Below are positions 9,592 to 18,727 of a stretch of 64,000 nucleotides of DNA, in pieces (position 1 is the stretch's first letter; each line of letters starts with the position of its first letter). A program made the translations under genes and the position numbers. The notes under the pieces are model-generated. The model was not told where the DNA came from. It ran no database searches and saw only the letters and a program-made list of their open reading frames with translations. Source of the DNA: [Mycobacterium] manitobense (lineage in GTDB: Bacteria > Actinomycetota > Actinomycetes > Mycobacteriales > Mycobacteriaceae); NCBI RefSeq assembly GCF_025821665.1, contig NZ_JACKSJ010000250.1, forward strand, positions 1 to 64,000, written 5' to 3'.

Positions 9592-10371
9592 ATGACCACA
9601 CTTTCCGGCAAGACCGCACTGGTGACCGGCGCCTCGCGAGGAATCGGACGCGCGATCGCGCGCCGACTGGCCGCCGACGGGGCCGTCGTCGCCGTGCATT
9701 ACGGCAGCAACGACGCCGCGGCCGCGGAGACCGTCGACGCCATCCGCGCCGCCGGCGGCGAGGCATTCGCCGTCCGAGCGGAACTCGGCGTCGACAACGA
9801 CGTCGAGACACTGTTCGCCGCACTCGAACACGGACTCGACGGTCGTCCTCTCGACATCCTCGTCAACAACGCCGCCATCGCCACCGCGGACGCCACCATC
9901 GAGAAGGCGACGCCCGAGCAGTTCGAGCGCGAGTTCGCGATCAACGTCCGGGCGCCGTTCTTCATCACCCAGCGAGCCCTGCCGCTGCTGCGCGACGGCG
10001 GCCGCATCATCAACGTCTCGTCGGGCGTCACCTGGTTCGCGACACCGCAGATCGTGTACTCGATGACGAAGGGCGCGCTGAACGTCCTCGGCCGGTCCCT
10101 GGCCAACACGCTCGGCGAGCGCGGCATCACGGTGAACAATGTGGCGCCGGGGGTCACCGACACCGACATGAACTCGTGGCTGCATGACAGTGCCGACGCG
10201 CAGCGGGGATTCACGAACATCACGGCGCTCGACCGGATCGGCAAGGCCGAGGAGATCGCCGACGCCGTCGCGTTCTTCGCGTCCCCCGACAGCCGCTGGG
10301 TGACGGGCCAGACGCTCGACGTCAACGGCGGGATGTACCTCGGACCGAAAGAGAAGCTGCTGCCGAGCTAG
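9592..10371 (+). CDS. short-chain dehydrogenase/reductase
   Basis: This classical SDR has about 259 residues. It shows the NAD(P)-binding motif TGASRGIG at residues 12-19, NNAAIA, the catalytic Ser in INVSSGV and the catalytic YSMTK pair. The end TGQTLDVNGGMYL is the usual SDR C-terminal segment. The start could also be the GTG at 9583, three codons earlier, but ATG 9592 gives the normal SDR N terminus. The substrate is unknown. It sits between an enoyl-CoA hydratase and a convergent TetR regulator that might control neighbouring genes. Confidence 0.87.
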   Translation: MTTLSGKTALVTGASRGIGRAIARRLAADGAVVAVHYGSNDAAAAETVDAIRAAGGEAFAVRAELGVDNDVETLFAALEHGLDGRPLDILVNNAAIATADATIEKATPEQFEREFAINVRAPFFITQRALPLLRDGGRIINVSSGVTWFATPQIVYSMTKGALNVLGRSLANTLGERGITVNNVAPGVTDTDMNSWLHDSADAQRGFTNITALDRIGKAEEIADAVAFFASPDSRWVTGQTLDVNGGMYLGPKEKLLPS

Positions 10372-10385
10372 TCGTCAGCGCTGCC

Positions 10386-10988
10386 CTATGCCACCACGCC
10401 GCGCGCCACGATGGCCGTGGTCTGGTCGACCCAGGTGTCGTCGAGCGGGTGACCGGGCACTAGCAGCAGCCGGAGCATGGTGGCGCCACCGATGATCTCG
10501 ACGAGCCGGTCGGGATCGACGTCGTCGTGCACCTCTCCGCGGCGCACCGCGTCGGCGAGCCGGGTGTGCACCGCGGCGAACACGCCGGCGAATCGGCCCA
10601 TCACCCTGGCGTTCAGTTCGGCGTCAGCGGACATGTCGGCGATCAGGCCGGGCAGCGCCGCCCGCACCACCGGAGTGGTGAACACGTCGCGGGTGGCTTC
10701 GATCATCGCGCGCACGTCGGCGGCGATGTCGCCCGCGGGCGCCGTCAGCGCGGTCGGCGCCGCGGGGAACGCCGCCTCGTGCACCAGTTCGGCCTTGCTG
10801 GACCACCGCCGGTAGAGCGCGGTCTTGGTAGTGCCGGCCCGCTGCGCCACCGCCGCCATCGTCAGGTTCGAATAGCCGATTTCCACAAGCAGATCCGCGG
10901 TCGCGCGCAGTATGGCAGCGTCAATGCGCGGATCCCGGGGCCGACCGGCGCCGGGGGTCTTGTCAAGCGAAACAGGGTCTGCTTTCAT
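10386..10988 (-). CDS. TetR family transcriptional regulator
   Basis: This 200-residue protein has an N-terminal helix-turn-helix of the TetR type, with LTMAAVAQRAGTTKTALYRRW at about residues 45-65 and a C-terminal ligand-binding half of the TetR_C type. I chose the ATG at 10988 because the upstream in-frame extension reads into the divergent phosphotransferase gene. The start lies 43 bases from the start of that gene, so the two share a divergent promoter region, and the phosphotransferase/hypothetical pair is the likely target (inference). The ligand is unknown. Confidence 0.85.
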   Translation of the reverse strand: MKADPVSLDKTPGAGRPRDPRIDAAILRATADLLVEIGYSNLTMAAVAQRAGTTKTALYRRWSSKAELVHEAAFPAAPTALTAPAGDIAADVRAMIEATRDVFTTPVVRAALPGLIADMSADAELNARVMGRFAGVFAAVHTRLADAVRRGEVHDDVDPDRLVEIIGGATMLRLLLVPGHPLDDTWVDQTTAIVARGVVA

Positions 10989-11031
10989 AACGCTACCCAC
11001 CGTATCGTAATTGCGGCAAAGGAAGGGTCTC

Positions 11032-12168
11032 ATGCCCACAGAACCGGCTGTCGAAGACGTCGGCCGTCTGCAGCGCTCCGGCCGCGACACCAGCACGCTG
11101 CCCGATGTGCTGTCCCAGTGGCTGGCCACAGTGCTGCCCGGCGGGGTTGCGCCCCACGTCACCGTCGAGAGCGGCATCGATGCGAACGGGATGTCCTCGG
11201 AGACAATCGTGCTCACCGTGCGACGGGACGTCGACGGCGCTCCCGTCGAGGAGCGGTTCGTCGCCCGGGTCGCGCCGTCGGCGGAGGACGTGCCGGTGTT
11301 CGACTCCTACCGCCTGGACCACCAGTTCGAGGTGATCCGGCTGGTCGGCGAGTCGACCGACATCCCGGTGCCGCAGGTGCGCTGGCTGGAGCCGACGGGA
11401 TCGGTGCTGGGCACCCCGTTCTTCCTGATGGACCATGTCGAGGGCATCGTGCCGCCCGACGTGATGCCCTACACGTTCGGCGGGAACTGGTTCTACGACG
11501 CGCCTGCCGAGAAGCAGCGCGAACTGCAGGACCGCACCGTCGAGGTGCTGGCCAAGCTGCACGCCGTGCCACAGCCGGAACAGACCTTCGGCTTCCTGGC
11601 CGAGGAGGCGCCGCAGCGGAATGCGTTGCGACGCAATCTCGATTGGCTGACATCGTGGTACGCGTTCGCCGTTCCCGACATCGGCCGCTCCGAGCTGATC
11701 GAGCGGGCGCTGGCGTGGCTGGAGGAACACTGGCCCGCCGAGATCGCCGACGCGGACCCGGTGCTGGTGTGGGGTGACGCGCGGATCGGCAACGTCCTCT
11801 ACGAGGATTTCCGGCCCGTCGCCGTCCTGGACTGGGAGATGGCCACGCTCGGCCCGCGGGAAATGGATCTCGCGTGGATGATATTCGCGCACATGGTGTT
11901 CCAGGAGCTCACCGGCCTCGCCGGGTTACCGGGCATGCCGGACTTCATGCGCGAGGCCGACGTCAAGGCCACCTACACCGAACTGACCGGCGTCCCCGTC
12001 GGCGACCTGCAGTGGTTCTACGTGTACTCGGCCGTGATCTGGGCGTGCGTCTTCATGCGGACCAGTGCGCGGCGGGTGCGCTTCGGCGAGATCGAGGCGC
12101 CCCAGGACGTGGAATCGCTGTTCTACCACGGCGCCTTGCTGCGCCGACTGATCGGAGACGACGCCTGA
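11032..12168 (+). CDS. aminoglycoside-phosphotransferase-fold family protein
   Basis: This 378-residue protein belongs to the APH/choline-kinase fold family common in mycobacteria near acyl-CoA metabolism genes. Its catalytic loop reads VLVWGDARIGNVLYEDF, where HGD is replaced by WGD, followed by the metal-binding VLDWEMATLGPREMDLAWM. The ATG at 11032 follows a GGAAGGG ribosome binding site; a TTG at 11011 is less likely. Its stop overlaps the next start as TGATG, indicating coupling. The function is more likely phosphorylation of a small metabolite or lipid than drug resistance. Confidence 0.8.
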   Translation: MPTEPAVEDVGRLQRSGRDTSTLPDVLSQWLATVLPGGVAPHVTVESGIDANGMSSETIVLTVRRDVDGAPVEERFVARVAPSAEDVPVFDSYRLDHQFEVIRLVGESTDIPVPQVRWLEPTGSVLGTPFFLMDHVEGIVPPDVMPYTFGGNWFYDAPAEKQRELQDRTVEVLAKLHAVPQPEQTFGFLAEEAPQRNALRRNLDWLTSWYAFAVPDIGRSELIERALAWLEEHWPAEIADADPVLVWGDARIGNVLYEDFRPVAVLDWEMATLGPREMDLAWMIFAHMVFQELTGLAGLPGMPDFMREADVKATYTELTGVPVGDLQWFYVYSAVIWACVFMRTSARRVRFGEIEAPQDVESLFYHGALLRRLIGDDA

Positions 12169-13280
12169 TGCTCGGACCCATGGACGAGTTCCCCGTTCAC
12201 CAGATCCCGCAGCCGATCGCCTGGCCGGGCTCGTCGGACCGCAACTTCTACGACCGGTCCTACTTCAACGCCCACGACCGCACCGGCGACATCTTCGTCA
12301 TCACCGGGATCGGGTACTACCCGAATCTCGGTGTGAAGGACGCTTTCATGCTGGTCAGGCGGGGCGACACGCAGACCGCGGTGCACCTGTCCGACGGCGT
12401 AGACCAGGACCGGCTGCACCAGCACGTCGGCGGCTACCGGGTGGAGGTCGACGAACCGCTGCAGCGGCTGCGAATCGTGCTCGACGAGACCGAGGGCATC
12501 GCGGCCGACCTGACCTGGGAGGGCCTGTTCCCCGTCGTGCAGGAGCAGCGGCACCTGCTGCGCACCGGCCACCGGGTGACCCTCGACGCGCAGCGGTTCG
12601 CACAGGTGGGGACGTGGAGCGGGCACCTCGTCGTCGACGGTGAGGAGATCGCCGTCGACCCCGCCCGCTGGATCGGGACACGGGACCGGTCGTGGGGTAT
12701 CCGGCCCATCGGCGAGGCCGAACCGGCAGGCCGGCCGGCTGATCCGCCGTTCGAGGGCATGTGGTGGCTGTACGTGCCGATGGCGTTCGAGGACTTCGCG
12801 ATCGTGCTGATCATCCAGGAGGAGCCGACCGGCTTCCGGTCGCTCAACGACTGCACCCGCATCTGGCGCGACGGCAGGGTCGAGCAGCTGGGCTGGCCGC
12901 GGGTGAAGATCCACTACACGTCCGGGACCCGGATCCCCTACGGCGCGACGATCGAGGCCACCACCCCAGACGGTGCGCCGGTGGTGCTGGAGGTGGAGTC
13001 GAAGCTGGCGGTGCCCATCCACATCGGCGGCGGCTACGGCGGCGACTCGGACTGGATCCACGGAATGTGGAAGGGCGACAAGTTCACCGAGCGGCTGACC
13101 TACGACATGACCGACCCGTCGGTATCGGGGCGGGCGATGTTCGGCGTCATCGACCACGTCGGGCGGGCGAGCTGCAGTGTCGGCGGCCAGACCGTCGAAG
13201 GGTGGGGCCTGTTCGAGCACGGGGCACTCGGCCGCCACGATCCGTCGGGCTTCGCGGACTGGCTGACCCTGGCGCCCTAG
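12168..13280 (+). CDS. conserved hypothetical protein coupled to the phosphotransferase
   Basis: This 370-residue protein has no signal peptide or membrane segment. Its start overlaps the preceding phosphotransferase stop, so the two are translationally coupled. The sequence is rich in beta-strand-like segments and has many Trp and Gly residues (for example WSGHLVVDGEEIAVD and DRSWGIRPIGEAE). This resembles lipocalin-like or AttH-like mycobacterial proteins, but I do not recognise a catalytic motif. An alternative start is ATG 12180. The 3' end overlaps the convergent HTH gene by four bases. Confidence 0.7.
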   Translation: MLGPMDEFPVHQIPQPIAWPGSSDRNFYDRSYFNAHDRTGDIFVITGIGYYPNLGVKDAFMLVRRGDTQTAVHLSDGVDQDRLHQHVGGYRVEVDEPLQRLRIVLDETEGIAADLTWEGLFPVVQEQRHLLRTGHRVTLDAQRFAQVGTWSGHLVVDGEEIAVDPARWIGTRDRSWGIRPIGEAEPAGRPADPPFEGMWWLYVPMAFEDFAIVLIIQEEPTGFRSLNDCTRIWRDGRVEQLGWPRVKIHYTSGTRIPYGATIEATTPDGAPVVLEVESKLAVPIHIGGGYGGDSDWIHGMWKGDKFTERLTYDMTDPSVSGRAMFGVIDHVGRASCSVGGQTVEGWGLFEHGALGRHDPSGFADWLTLAP

Positions 13281-13627
13281 CGGAAGCGGCGGTGCAGCGA
13301 CTGCTTCGATACACCGAGGATGCGGGCGATGTCCCCCCACGAGTAGCCGGCGGTGCGTGCCGCACGAATCGCCACGTCGTAGTTCTCGCGCGCGCGGTCG
13401 AGGTCGTCGCGAGCTGAATGGAGTCCGCGTCGGCATTCGCCCGACATGATCTCGGTGATGACCGGGTCGGGTTCGTCGACAGCAGGCCGGGGGTCGCGTG
13501 CTCCGCATTCGAGTTCCTCGAGGGTTCGGCGGCGCATCTCCTCGAGATCAGGGTGATTGGCCCACCATGGTTGCCACGGTTGGGGCGGACCGGGCGGCTC
13601 CGGCATGCCGCTCTCGTCGGGTGCCAT
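13277..13627 (-). CDS. small helix-turn-helix protein
   Basis: This 116-residue protein has a Pro-rich N terminus, an acidic middle and a C-terminal helix-turn-helix. The C terminus reads YSWGDIARILGVSKQSLHRRF, a motif common in small actinobacterial regulators that sense nothing obvious. The HTH is at the extreme C terminus (residues ~92-115). The gene is convergent with, and overlaps by four bases, the hypothetical gene to its right on the plus strand. Target genes are unknown. Confidence 0.65.
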   Translation of the reverse strand: MAPDESGMPEPPGPPQPWQPWWANHPDLEEMRRRTLEELECGARDPRPAVDEPDPVITEIMSGECRRGLHSARDDLDRARENYDVAIRAARTAGYSWGDIARILGVSKQSLHRRFR

Positions 13628-13681
13628 GGGCGCAGTATGCGGAGGAGCACCGACAGGTCGGGTGCGGATTGGGCAGACATA

Positions 13682-13825
13682 AACGACCCGCGCCCGTCAA
13701 CAAAAGGTGACGCACACAGGCGCACACACCACCCGCCGAGCGCGCCGCACCGACGCACCCCAACGACCCGCACCCGTCAACAAACGGTGACGCACGCAGG
13801 TGCACACACCACCCGCCGAGCGCGC
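13682..13825. repeat. two 64-bp direct repeats, 80-bp period
   Basis: Bases 13682-13745 and 13762-13825 are 64-bp direct repeats with only four substitutions, separated by 16 bp. Each unit contains CCCGTCAACAAA, GGTGACGCAC and CACCACCCGCCGAGCGCG. The second copy ends exactly one base before the stop codon of the monooxygenase gene on the minus strand. They fill the gap between two minus-strand genes. I see no ORF that makes sense of them. They could be a mycobacterial variable-number repeat or protein-binding iterons. Confidence 0.9.
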
Positions 13826-15313
13826 TCAGGCGGTCTGGGTGACCGGCGCAGGCACCTTGCCGAACACCATCGACTCCTCGATGCGGTCGAAGCGGTGGTC
13901 GATGACGTCGAGGAAGTAGTTGTGCCGGACATGCCACGGCCGACGGGTGCCCGAGCGCGGCAACGCGTGCGGGGCCCGCTGAATGTAACCGGCCTGCAGG
14001 TCGAAGGTCGGCTTCTCCTTCATCGGCACCTCACCGAGATGCGGATAAGCGTGGGTGTAGCCGTGAGAGTCCATGTAGGCCAGCAGCTTTGCCACCGCCT
14101 TGGCGGTCATGTCGGCACGCAGCGTCCACGATGCGTTGGTGTAGCCGATGCACCACGCCATGTTCGGCACGTCCTCGAGCAGGTACTCCTTGTAGACGAA
14201 CCGGTCGGTGGGTTTGATCTCGCTGCCGTCGATGCTGACTTTGATGCCACCGAGCGCCTGCAACTGCAGTCCCGTTGCGGTGACGATGATGTCGGCGTCG
14301 AGATGGCCGCCGGACTTCAGGGCGATACCGGTGGCATCGATGTGATCGATGTGGTCGGTGACCACCTCGGCCCGCCCGTCGCTGATGTGCTCGAACAGGT
14401 CGTGGTCGAGCACCAGGCACATCCGCTGGTCCCACGGGTTGTAGCGGGGATTGAAGTGGACGTCGACCTCGTAGTCCGGCGGCAGCGCCGCCATCGTCCG
14501 GTTCCTGATCAACTTCCGGCCGAACTTCGGCGCCTTGCGGAACATGAAGTAGGTGAGCACGTGGAACACCGCGTTGCGCAGCCGGACCACCGGGTGAGCC
14601 AACTTCGGCGGCAACAACTTCCGGATGAAGTCCACCATCGGGTCGATACGCGCCATCGACATCATGTACGTCGGTGAGCGCTGCAACATGGTGACATGCG
14701 CGGCCTCCTTGGCCAGCGCCGGAATCAGGCTGATCGCGGTGGCGCCACTGCCGATCACCACCACGCGCTTGCCGGAGTAGTCGAGGTTTTCCGGCCAGAA
14801 CTGCGGGTGCACCACCTCGCCGCCGAACTGCTCGACACCGGGGAACTCGGGGGCATACGGCTCGTCGTAGTTGTAGTAACCGGTGCCGCAGAACAGGAAG
14901 CGGCCCCTGTACTGCTTCTCCTCGCTTCCGTCGGGCCCCTCGTGCACCGCGGTGACCGTCCAGGTGTCGGTGCTGGAGTCCCAGTCGGCCGAGCGCACGT
15001 GCGTGTTGAACCGGATGTGCCGGTCGATGCCGTTGTTGCGCGCCGCATCGGTCAGGTAGTCGCGGATATCCGCGCCCTCGGCGACGTTCTCGGGCCGTCG
15101 CCACGGCTCGTAGGGGAAGCTCAGGGTGAAGATGTCACTGTCGGACCGGATGCCGGGATAGCGGAACAGGTCCCAGGTGCCGCCGATACGCGCCCGCCGC
15201 TCCAGCAGGGTGTACGTCAGCTGGGGGTTCTTCTCGTGGATCCGGTAGGCCGCGCCGATCCCGGATATACCTGCCCCGATGATGATGACGTCGGAGTATT
15301 CGGCGTGTGCCAT
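13826..15313 (-). CDS. FAD-dependent Baeyer-Villiger monooxygenase (EthA/MymA-like)
   Basis: This 495-residue flavoprotein monooxygenase oxidises ketones or thiocarbonyl compounds with NADPH and O2. The FAD motif GAGISG is at residues 13-18, the BVMO fingerprint FGGEVVHPQFWP is intact, and a second nucleotide-binding motif GSGATA follows. The segments GGTWDLFRYPGIRSDSD and YNPWDQRMCLV are nearly diagnostic of the EthA/MymA group, and the length matches. The start ATG at 15313 is well supported. It lies 44 bases from the LLM oxidoreductase, transcribed in the same direction. The physiological substrate is not deducible. Confidence 0.88.
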   Translation of the reverse strand: MAHAEYSDVIIIGAGISGIGAAYRIHEKNPQLTYTLLERRARIGGTWDLFRYPGIRSDSDIFTLSFPYEPWRRPENVAEGADIRDYLTDAARNNGIDRHIRFNTHVRSADWDSSTDTWTVTAVHEGPDGSEEKQYRGRFLFCGTGYYNYDEPYAPEFPGVEQFGGEVVHPQFWPENLDYSGKRVVVIGSGATAISLIPALAKEAAHVTMLQRSPTYMMSMARIDPMVDFIRKLLPPKLAHPVVRLRNAVFHVLTYFMFRKAPKFGRKLIRNRTMAALPPDYEVDVHFNPRYNPWDQRMCLVLDHDLFEHISDGRAEVVTDHIDHIDATGIALKSGGHLDADIIVTATGLQLQALGGIKVSIDGSEIKPTDRFVYKEYLLEDVPNMAWCIGYTNASWTLRADMTAKAVAKLLAYMDSHGYTHAYPHLGEVPMKEKPTFDLQAGYIQRAPHALPRSGTRRPWHVRHNYFLDVIDHRFDRIEESMVFGKVPAPVTQTA

Positions 15314-15356
15314 CCCGATGAACCTCCCTTGGTCCGCTCGGGTACCACGATAGGAC

Positions 15357-16340
15357 TCAGCCCTTGAGCTCGTCGACTATCCGGGCCAACGCCTCGATCT
15401 CGATGGGTCCCGGCTGGTAGAGACAGATCCGGTCGGACACCCCGGCCACCCGGTCGCGGATGTGCGCGGCCACCTCGGCCGGCGTGCCGCACGCGGCGAT
15501 CGTGTGCAGCACCTCGTCGTCGATCAAGGTGCCCATCTCCTGCCAGCGGCCCTGCTTGGACAGCGCGTGCAGGTCGGGCTGGAGATCGCCCCAGCCGTGG
15601 ACCTCGAGCACCGGGCGGTACGCCGGGGTCGACCCGTAGAACGCCAGCAGTCTGCGGGCGGCGGCGTGGTCGGGGTTGTCGTCGCCGAGGACCGACACGA
15701 TGATCTCGGGCACCACCGCGAACTCGTCGAGTTTGCGGCCCGGGCCCTCGCGCACGGCCGGCAGCGTCGCCTCCTCGAGGTACCGCCGCGATCCGAACGG
15801 CATCACCAGCAGACCGTCGGCGATCTCGGCGGTGGCCCTGGTCAGCCGCGGTCCCAGCGCGCCGACGTAGATGGGCGGTGGACCATAGGGATTCGCGCGC
15901 GGGGTGAATGTCGGCGTCATCAGCGTGTGCCGGTAGAACTCGCCGCGGAAGTCCAGCCGCTCCCCCGTCGACCAGGTCTGGAAGATCGCCCGCAGCGCCG
16001 CGACCAATTCGGTCATCCGGGCCACCGGACGGTCGAAGTCGGCGCCGAACCGCTTCTCGATCTGGGTGCGGATTTGGGTGCCCAATCCCAGCGTGAACCG
16101 GCCCTCGCTGAGCAACTGGTGATCGATGGCCTGGTGCGCGAGGTGGATCGGGTTGCGCGGAAACGCGATCGCCACGTTGGTCATCAGCTGCAGGCCGCCG
16201 ACCGTCGAGGCGAGCGTCAGCGGCGCGAACACGTCGTGCGGCCCCTCGAAAGTGAACACGCCCGCCGCCCCGGCCTCGCGCAGTGCATGCGCCCGGTCGA
16301 TCGCGTCCGTCGGGCCGAACAACGCCGTCATGACCTCCAC
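15357..16340 (-). CDS. LLM-class F420-dependent oxidoreductase
   Basis: This luciferase-like TIM-barrel oxidoreductase of about 327 residues belongs to the mycobacterial F420-dependent group. This is suggested by LGLGTQIRTQIEKRFG, LDFRGEFYRHTLMTP and PPPIYVGALGPRLT. It would reduce or oxidise a substrate with F420 or FMN. Start choice is uncertain: GTG 16340 gives an N terminus matching the first barrel strand and leaves 19 bases to the divergent amine oxidase gene, while ATG 16367 would overlap that gene. ATG 16331 is a third option. The substrate is unknown. Confidence 0.82.
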   Translation of the reverse strand: MEVMTALFGPTDAIDRAHALREAGAAGVFTFEGPHDVFAPLTLASTVGGLQLMTNVAIAFPRNPIHLAHQAIDHQLLSEGRFTLGLGTQIRTQIEKRFGADFDRPVARMTELVAALRAIFQTWSTGERLDFRGEFYRHTLMTPTFTPRANPYGPPPIYVGALGPRLTRATAEIADGLLVMPFGSRRYLEEATLPAVREGPGRKLDEFAVVPEIIVSVLGDDNPDHAAARRLLAFYGSTPAYRPVLEVHGWGDLQPDLHALSKQGRWQEMGTLIDDEVLHTIAACGTPAEVAAHIRDRVAGVSDRICLYQPGPIEIEALARIVDELKG

Positions 16341-16359
16341 GGCGTGAGAGCCTAGTCGG

Positions 16360-17724
16360 ATGACCATGCCAGCCGAGGCGGATGTCGTCGTGGTGGGCGC
16401 GGGATTCGCCGGATTGTCGGCCGCCCGCGAGCTGATCCGGCTCGGCCGGGAGGTGGTGGTGCTGGAGGGCCGCGACCGCGTCGGCGGCCGGTCGCTCACC
16501 ACCACCATCGCCGGCACCCCGATCGACCTGGGCGCGACGTTCGTCGGGCCCACCCAGGACGCGGTCACCGCCCTGGCAGCGGAGCTGGGCTGCCCCACCG
16601 TGCGGACCCACAGCCGCGGCAAGAACCTCATCCGCTGGCGCGGCAAGGTCCGGTCCTACCGCAGCACCGTCCCGCGGCTGTCGATCATCGAACTGGTCGA
16701 CGTGTCGCGGATCCAGTGGCGGTTCGAACGGCTGTGCCGGCAGGTGAAGGTGGCCGAGCCGTGGGCGTCGCCCGCGGCGCACCGCCTCGACGAGCAGACC
16801 CTCGAGAGCTGGCTGCGTTCGGTGCACGCCAGCGCGTCGACCCGCGACCTGATGGCGATCATGGCGCGCGTGACGTGGGGCTGCGAGCCCGACGCGGTGT
16901 CGATGCTGCACGCCGTGCGCTACGTCAAGGCCGCGGGCGGGATCGGGCGGATGCTCGACGTGGAGGGCGGCGCACAACAGGACCGCTTCCCGGGAGGGAC
17001 TCAGGAGATCGCGCTGCGGATGGCCGAACAGCTGGGTGCCCGCGTCGTGCTGAGCACGCCGGTGCAGCGCATCGAACGCCACGACGACGGCACGGTCACC
17101 GTGCACGGCGCGTCCGGCACCTCGACGACGGCGAAGGCGGTCGTCGTCGCCGTCGCACCCGCCCACCGGGACGCCATCACCTTCGAGCCGGCCTTGCCAG
17201 AGGGCTTGCGCGAGCTGGCCGCGCACTGGCCGCAGGGCCGGCTGAGCAAGGCCTACGCCGCCTACGAGACGCCGTTCTGGCGGACCGGCGGCTGCTCGGG
17301 CGAGGCGCTGTCCGACGAGGGCCCGGTGTTCATCACCTTCGATGTCAGCCCGGGCGACGGGCCCGATGCGGACGGCCCCGGCATCCTGCTCGGCTTCACC
17401 GATGCGCGGACGTTCGATGCTCTACCGCCGCAGGACCGCCGCCACGAGGCGCTTGGCGGCTTCGCGGCGCTCTTCGGCGACCCGGCACTGTCGCCGATCG
17501 ACTACGTCGACCACTGTTGGGGCGCCGAGGAGTTCGCGCCCGGCGGGCCGACCGCGGCCGTGCCGCCGGGGTCGTGGACCACCTATGGTCCTACGCTGCG
17601 CCGGCCGGTCGGGCCGATCCACTGGGCGGGCACCGAGACCGCCGACGAGTGGACGGGTTTCCTCGACGGCGCCGTGCGGTCGGGACTGCGCGCGGCGGCC
17701 GAGGTGCACGCCGCCCTCGGCTAG
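16360..17724 (+). CDS. flavin amine oxidase family protein
   Basis: This 454-residue FAD enzyme of the monoamine oxidase type deaminates amines oxidatively with H2O2 release. It has the dinucleotide-binding motif VVVVGAGFAGLSAAREL at the N terminus, EGRDRVGGRSLT, and the C-terminal FAD contact IHWAGTETADEWTGFLDGAV. The start ATG at 16360 is followed by a second ATG two codons on. It is divergent from the LLM gene with very little space between, and its TAG stop overlaps the convergent hydrolase stop (CTAG). The amine substrate is unknown. Confidence 0.88.
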   Translation: MTMPAEADVVVVGAGFAGLSAARELIRLGREVVVLEGRDRVGGRSLTTTIAGTPIDLGATFVGPTQDAVTALAAELGCPTVRTHSRGKNLIRWRGKVRSYRSTVPRLSIIELVDVSRIQWRFERLCRQVKVAEPWASPAAHRLDEQTLESWLRSVHASASTRDLMAIMARVTWGCEPDAVSMLHAVRYVKAAGGIGRMLDVEGGAQQDRFPGGTQEIALRMAEQLGARVVLSTPVQRIERHDDGTVTVHGASGTSTTAKAVVVAVAPAHRDAITFEPALPEGLRELAAHWPQGRLSKAYAAYETPFWRTGGCSGEALSDEGPVFITFDVSPGDGPDADGPGILLGFTDARTFDALPPQDRRHEALGGFAALFGDPALSPIDYVDHCWGAEEFAPGGPTAAVPPGSWTTYGPTLRRPVGPIHWAGTETADEWTGFLDGAVRSGLRAAAEVHAALG

Positions 17725-18683
17725 GAGGTGGCGCGGCGGTCGGCCGCCGAGGACTCCAAGAGCTCGCGTAGGTGGCGGTTGACCTCTTCGGGGCGCTCGA
17801 GGATCGCGCAGTGGCCGCCGCTCAGTTCGACGAACGCCGCGAGGTTGGGGGCGTTCTCAGCGATCCGCCGCGACGACGTGATCGGCAGCAGCCGGTCCTT
17901 CTCGCTGCCGATCACCAGAGTGGGCACCGTCAGGTCCTGCAGGCCGATGTGATCCCTGCCCATCGCGTCGACCAAGATGCGGGCCCAGCCGCCCCGACCC
18001 GCCGGCGGTGTGTTCACGAACAGTTCGTAGACGAAGTCGGCGACCGACGGGTCGGCGTCCCGCCCGACCGCGAGCGTCGAGACGAAGCGGCGGCTCGACC
18101 GTTCGGCGGCCCGCAGCGCCGGGACCGCACCGAACGTCTTGAGCAGCGTGCCACCGGCGCGCACCCGTGCGGCCGACAACCGCTCCGGCACGGGCAGGAA
18201 CTTCACATCGCGCAGCAGGTCGCCGGTCGTGGTGTTGATCAGCGCGGCGCCGCGGACACGTTGCGTCACCCGCTGTGGATATCGCTCCGCCCATGACGTG
18301 ATCGCGATGCCGCCCATCGAGTGGCCGGCGACGACGGCCCGCTCGTCGGCGGACACGGTGGCGGCGAGGACTGCGTCGAGGTCGGCGGCCAGGTAGTCCA
18401 GGCTGTAGTTGCCCCGCCGCGCGGGCACCCCGCTGCGGCCGTGACCGCGGTGGTCGAAGGCGATCACCCGGTAGTCGCGGGCCAGGTCGGCGATCTGGTA
18501 CGCCCACACCCGGATGGCGCAGGTGATTCCGTGGGCCAGCACGATCGGCGGCGCGTCGTCCGGGCCGAACACCTCGGTGTGGATGCGGACGCCGTCGATC
18601 GACCGGACCGGCACGATGTGGCCGGTCGGGAGCGATCTCGCGGCGGCGAATCCGCCACTGTCACTGCGGTCACGCCGTCCCAT
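17721..18683 (-). CDS. alpha/beta hydrolase
   Basis: This 320-residue alpha/beta-hydrolase-fold enzyme has the oxyanion segment VLAHGITC and the nucleophile elbow AGHSMGG. The acid is probably in IGSEKDRLLP and the catalytic His is in LSGGHCAILERPEEVN. It would hydrolyse an ester, amide or epoxide-like substrate. No signal peptide is evident. It ends tail to tail with the amine oxidase (overlapping stops) and starts 44 bases from the dehydrogenase gene upstream on the same strand, with which it may form an operon. Confidence 0.85.
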   Translation of the reverse strand: MGRRDRSDSGGFAAARSLPTGHIVPVRSIDGVRIHTEVFGPDDAPPIVLAHGITCAIRVWAYQIADLARDYRVIAFDHRGHGRSGVPARRGNYSLDYLAADLDAVLAATVSADERAVVAGHSMGGIAITSWAERYPQRVTQRVRGAALINTTTGDLLRDVKFLPVPERLSAARVRAGGTLLKTFGAVPALRAAERSSRRFVSTLAVGRDADPSVADFVYELFVNTPPAGRGGWARILVDAMGRDHIGLQDLTVPTLVIGSEKDRLLPITSSRRIAENAPNLAAFVELSGGHCAILERPEEVNRHLRELLESSAADRRATS

Positions 18684-18727
18684 GATTCGCTCCGATCGCC
18701 GCCGGCAACGCTGCCGGGACTGCCAGA

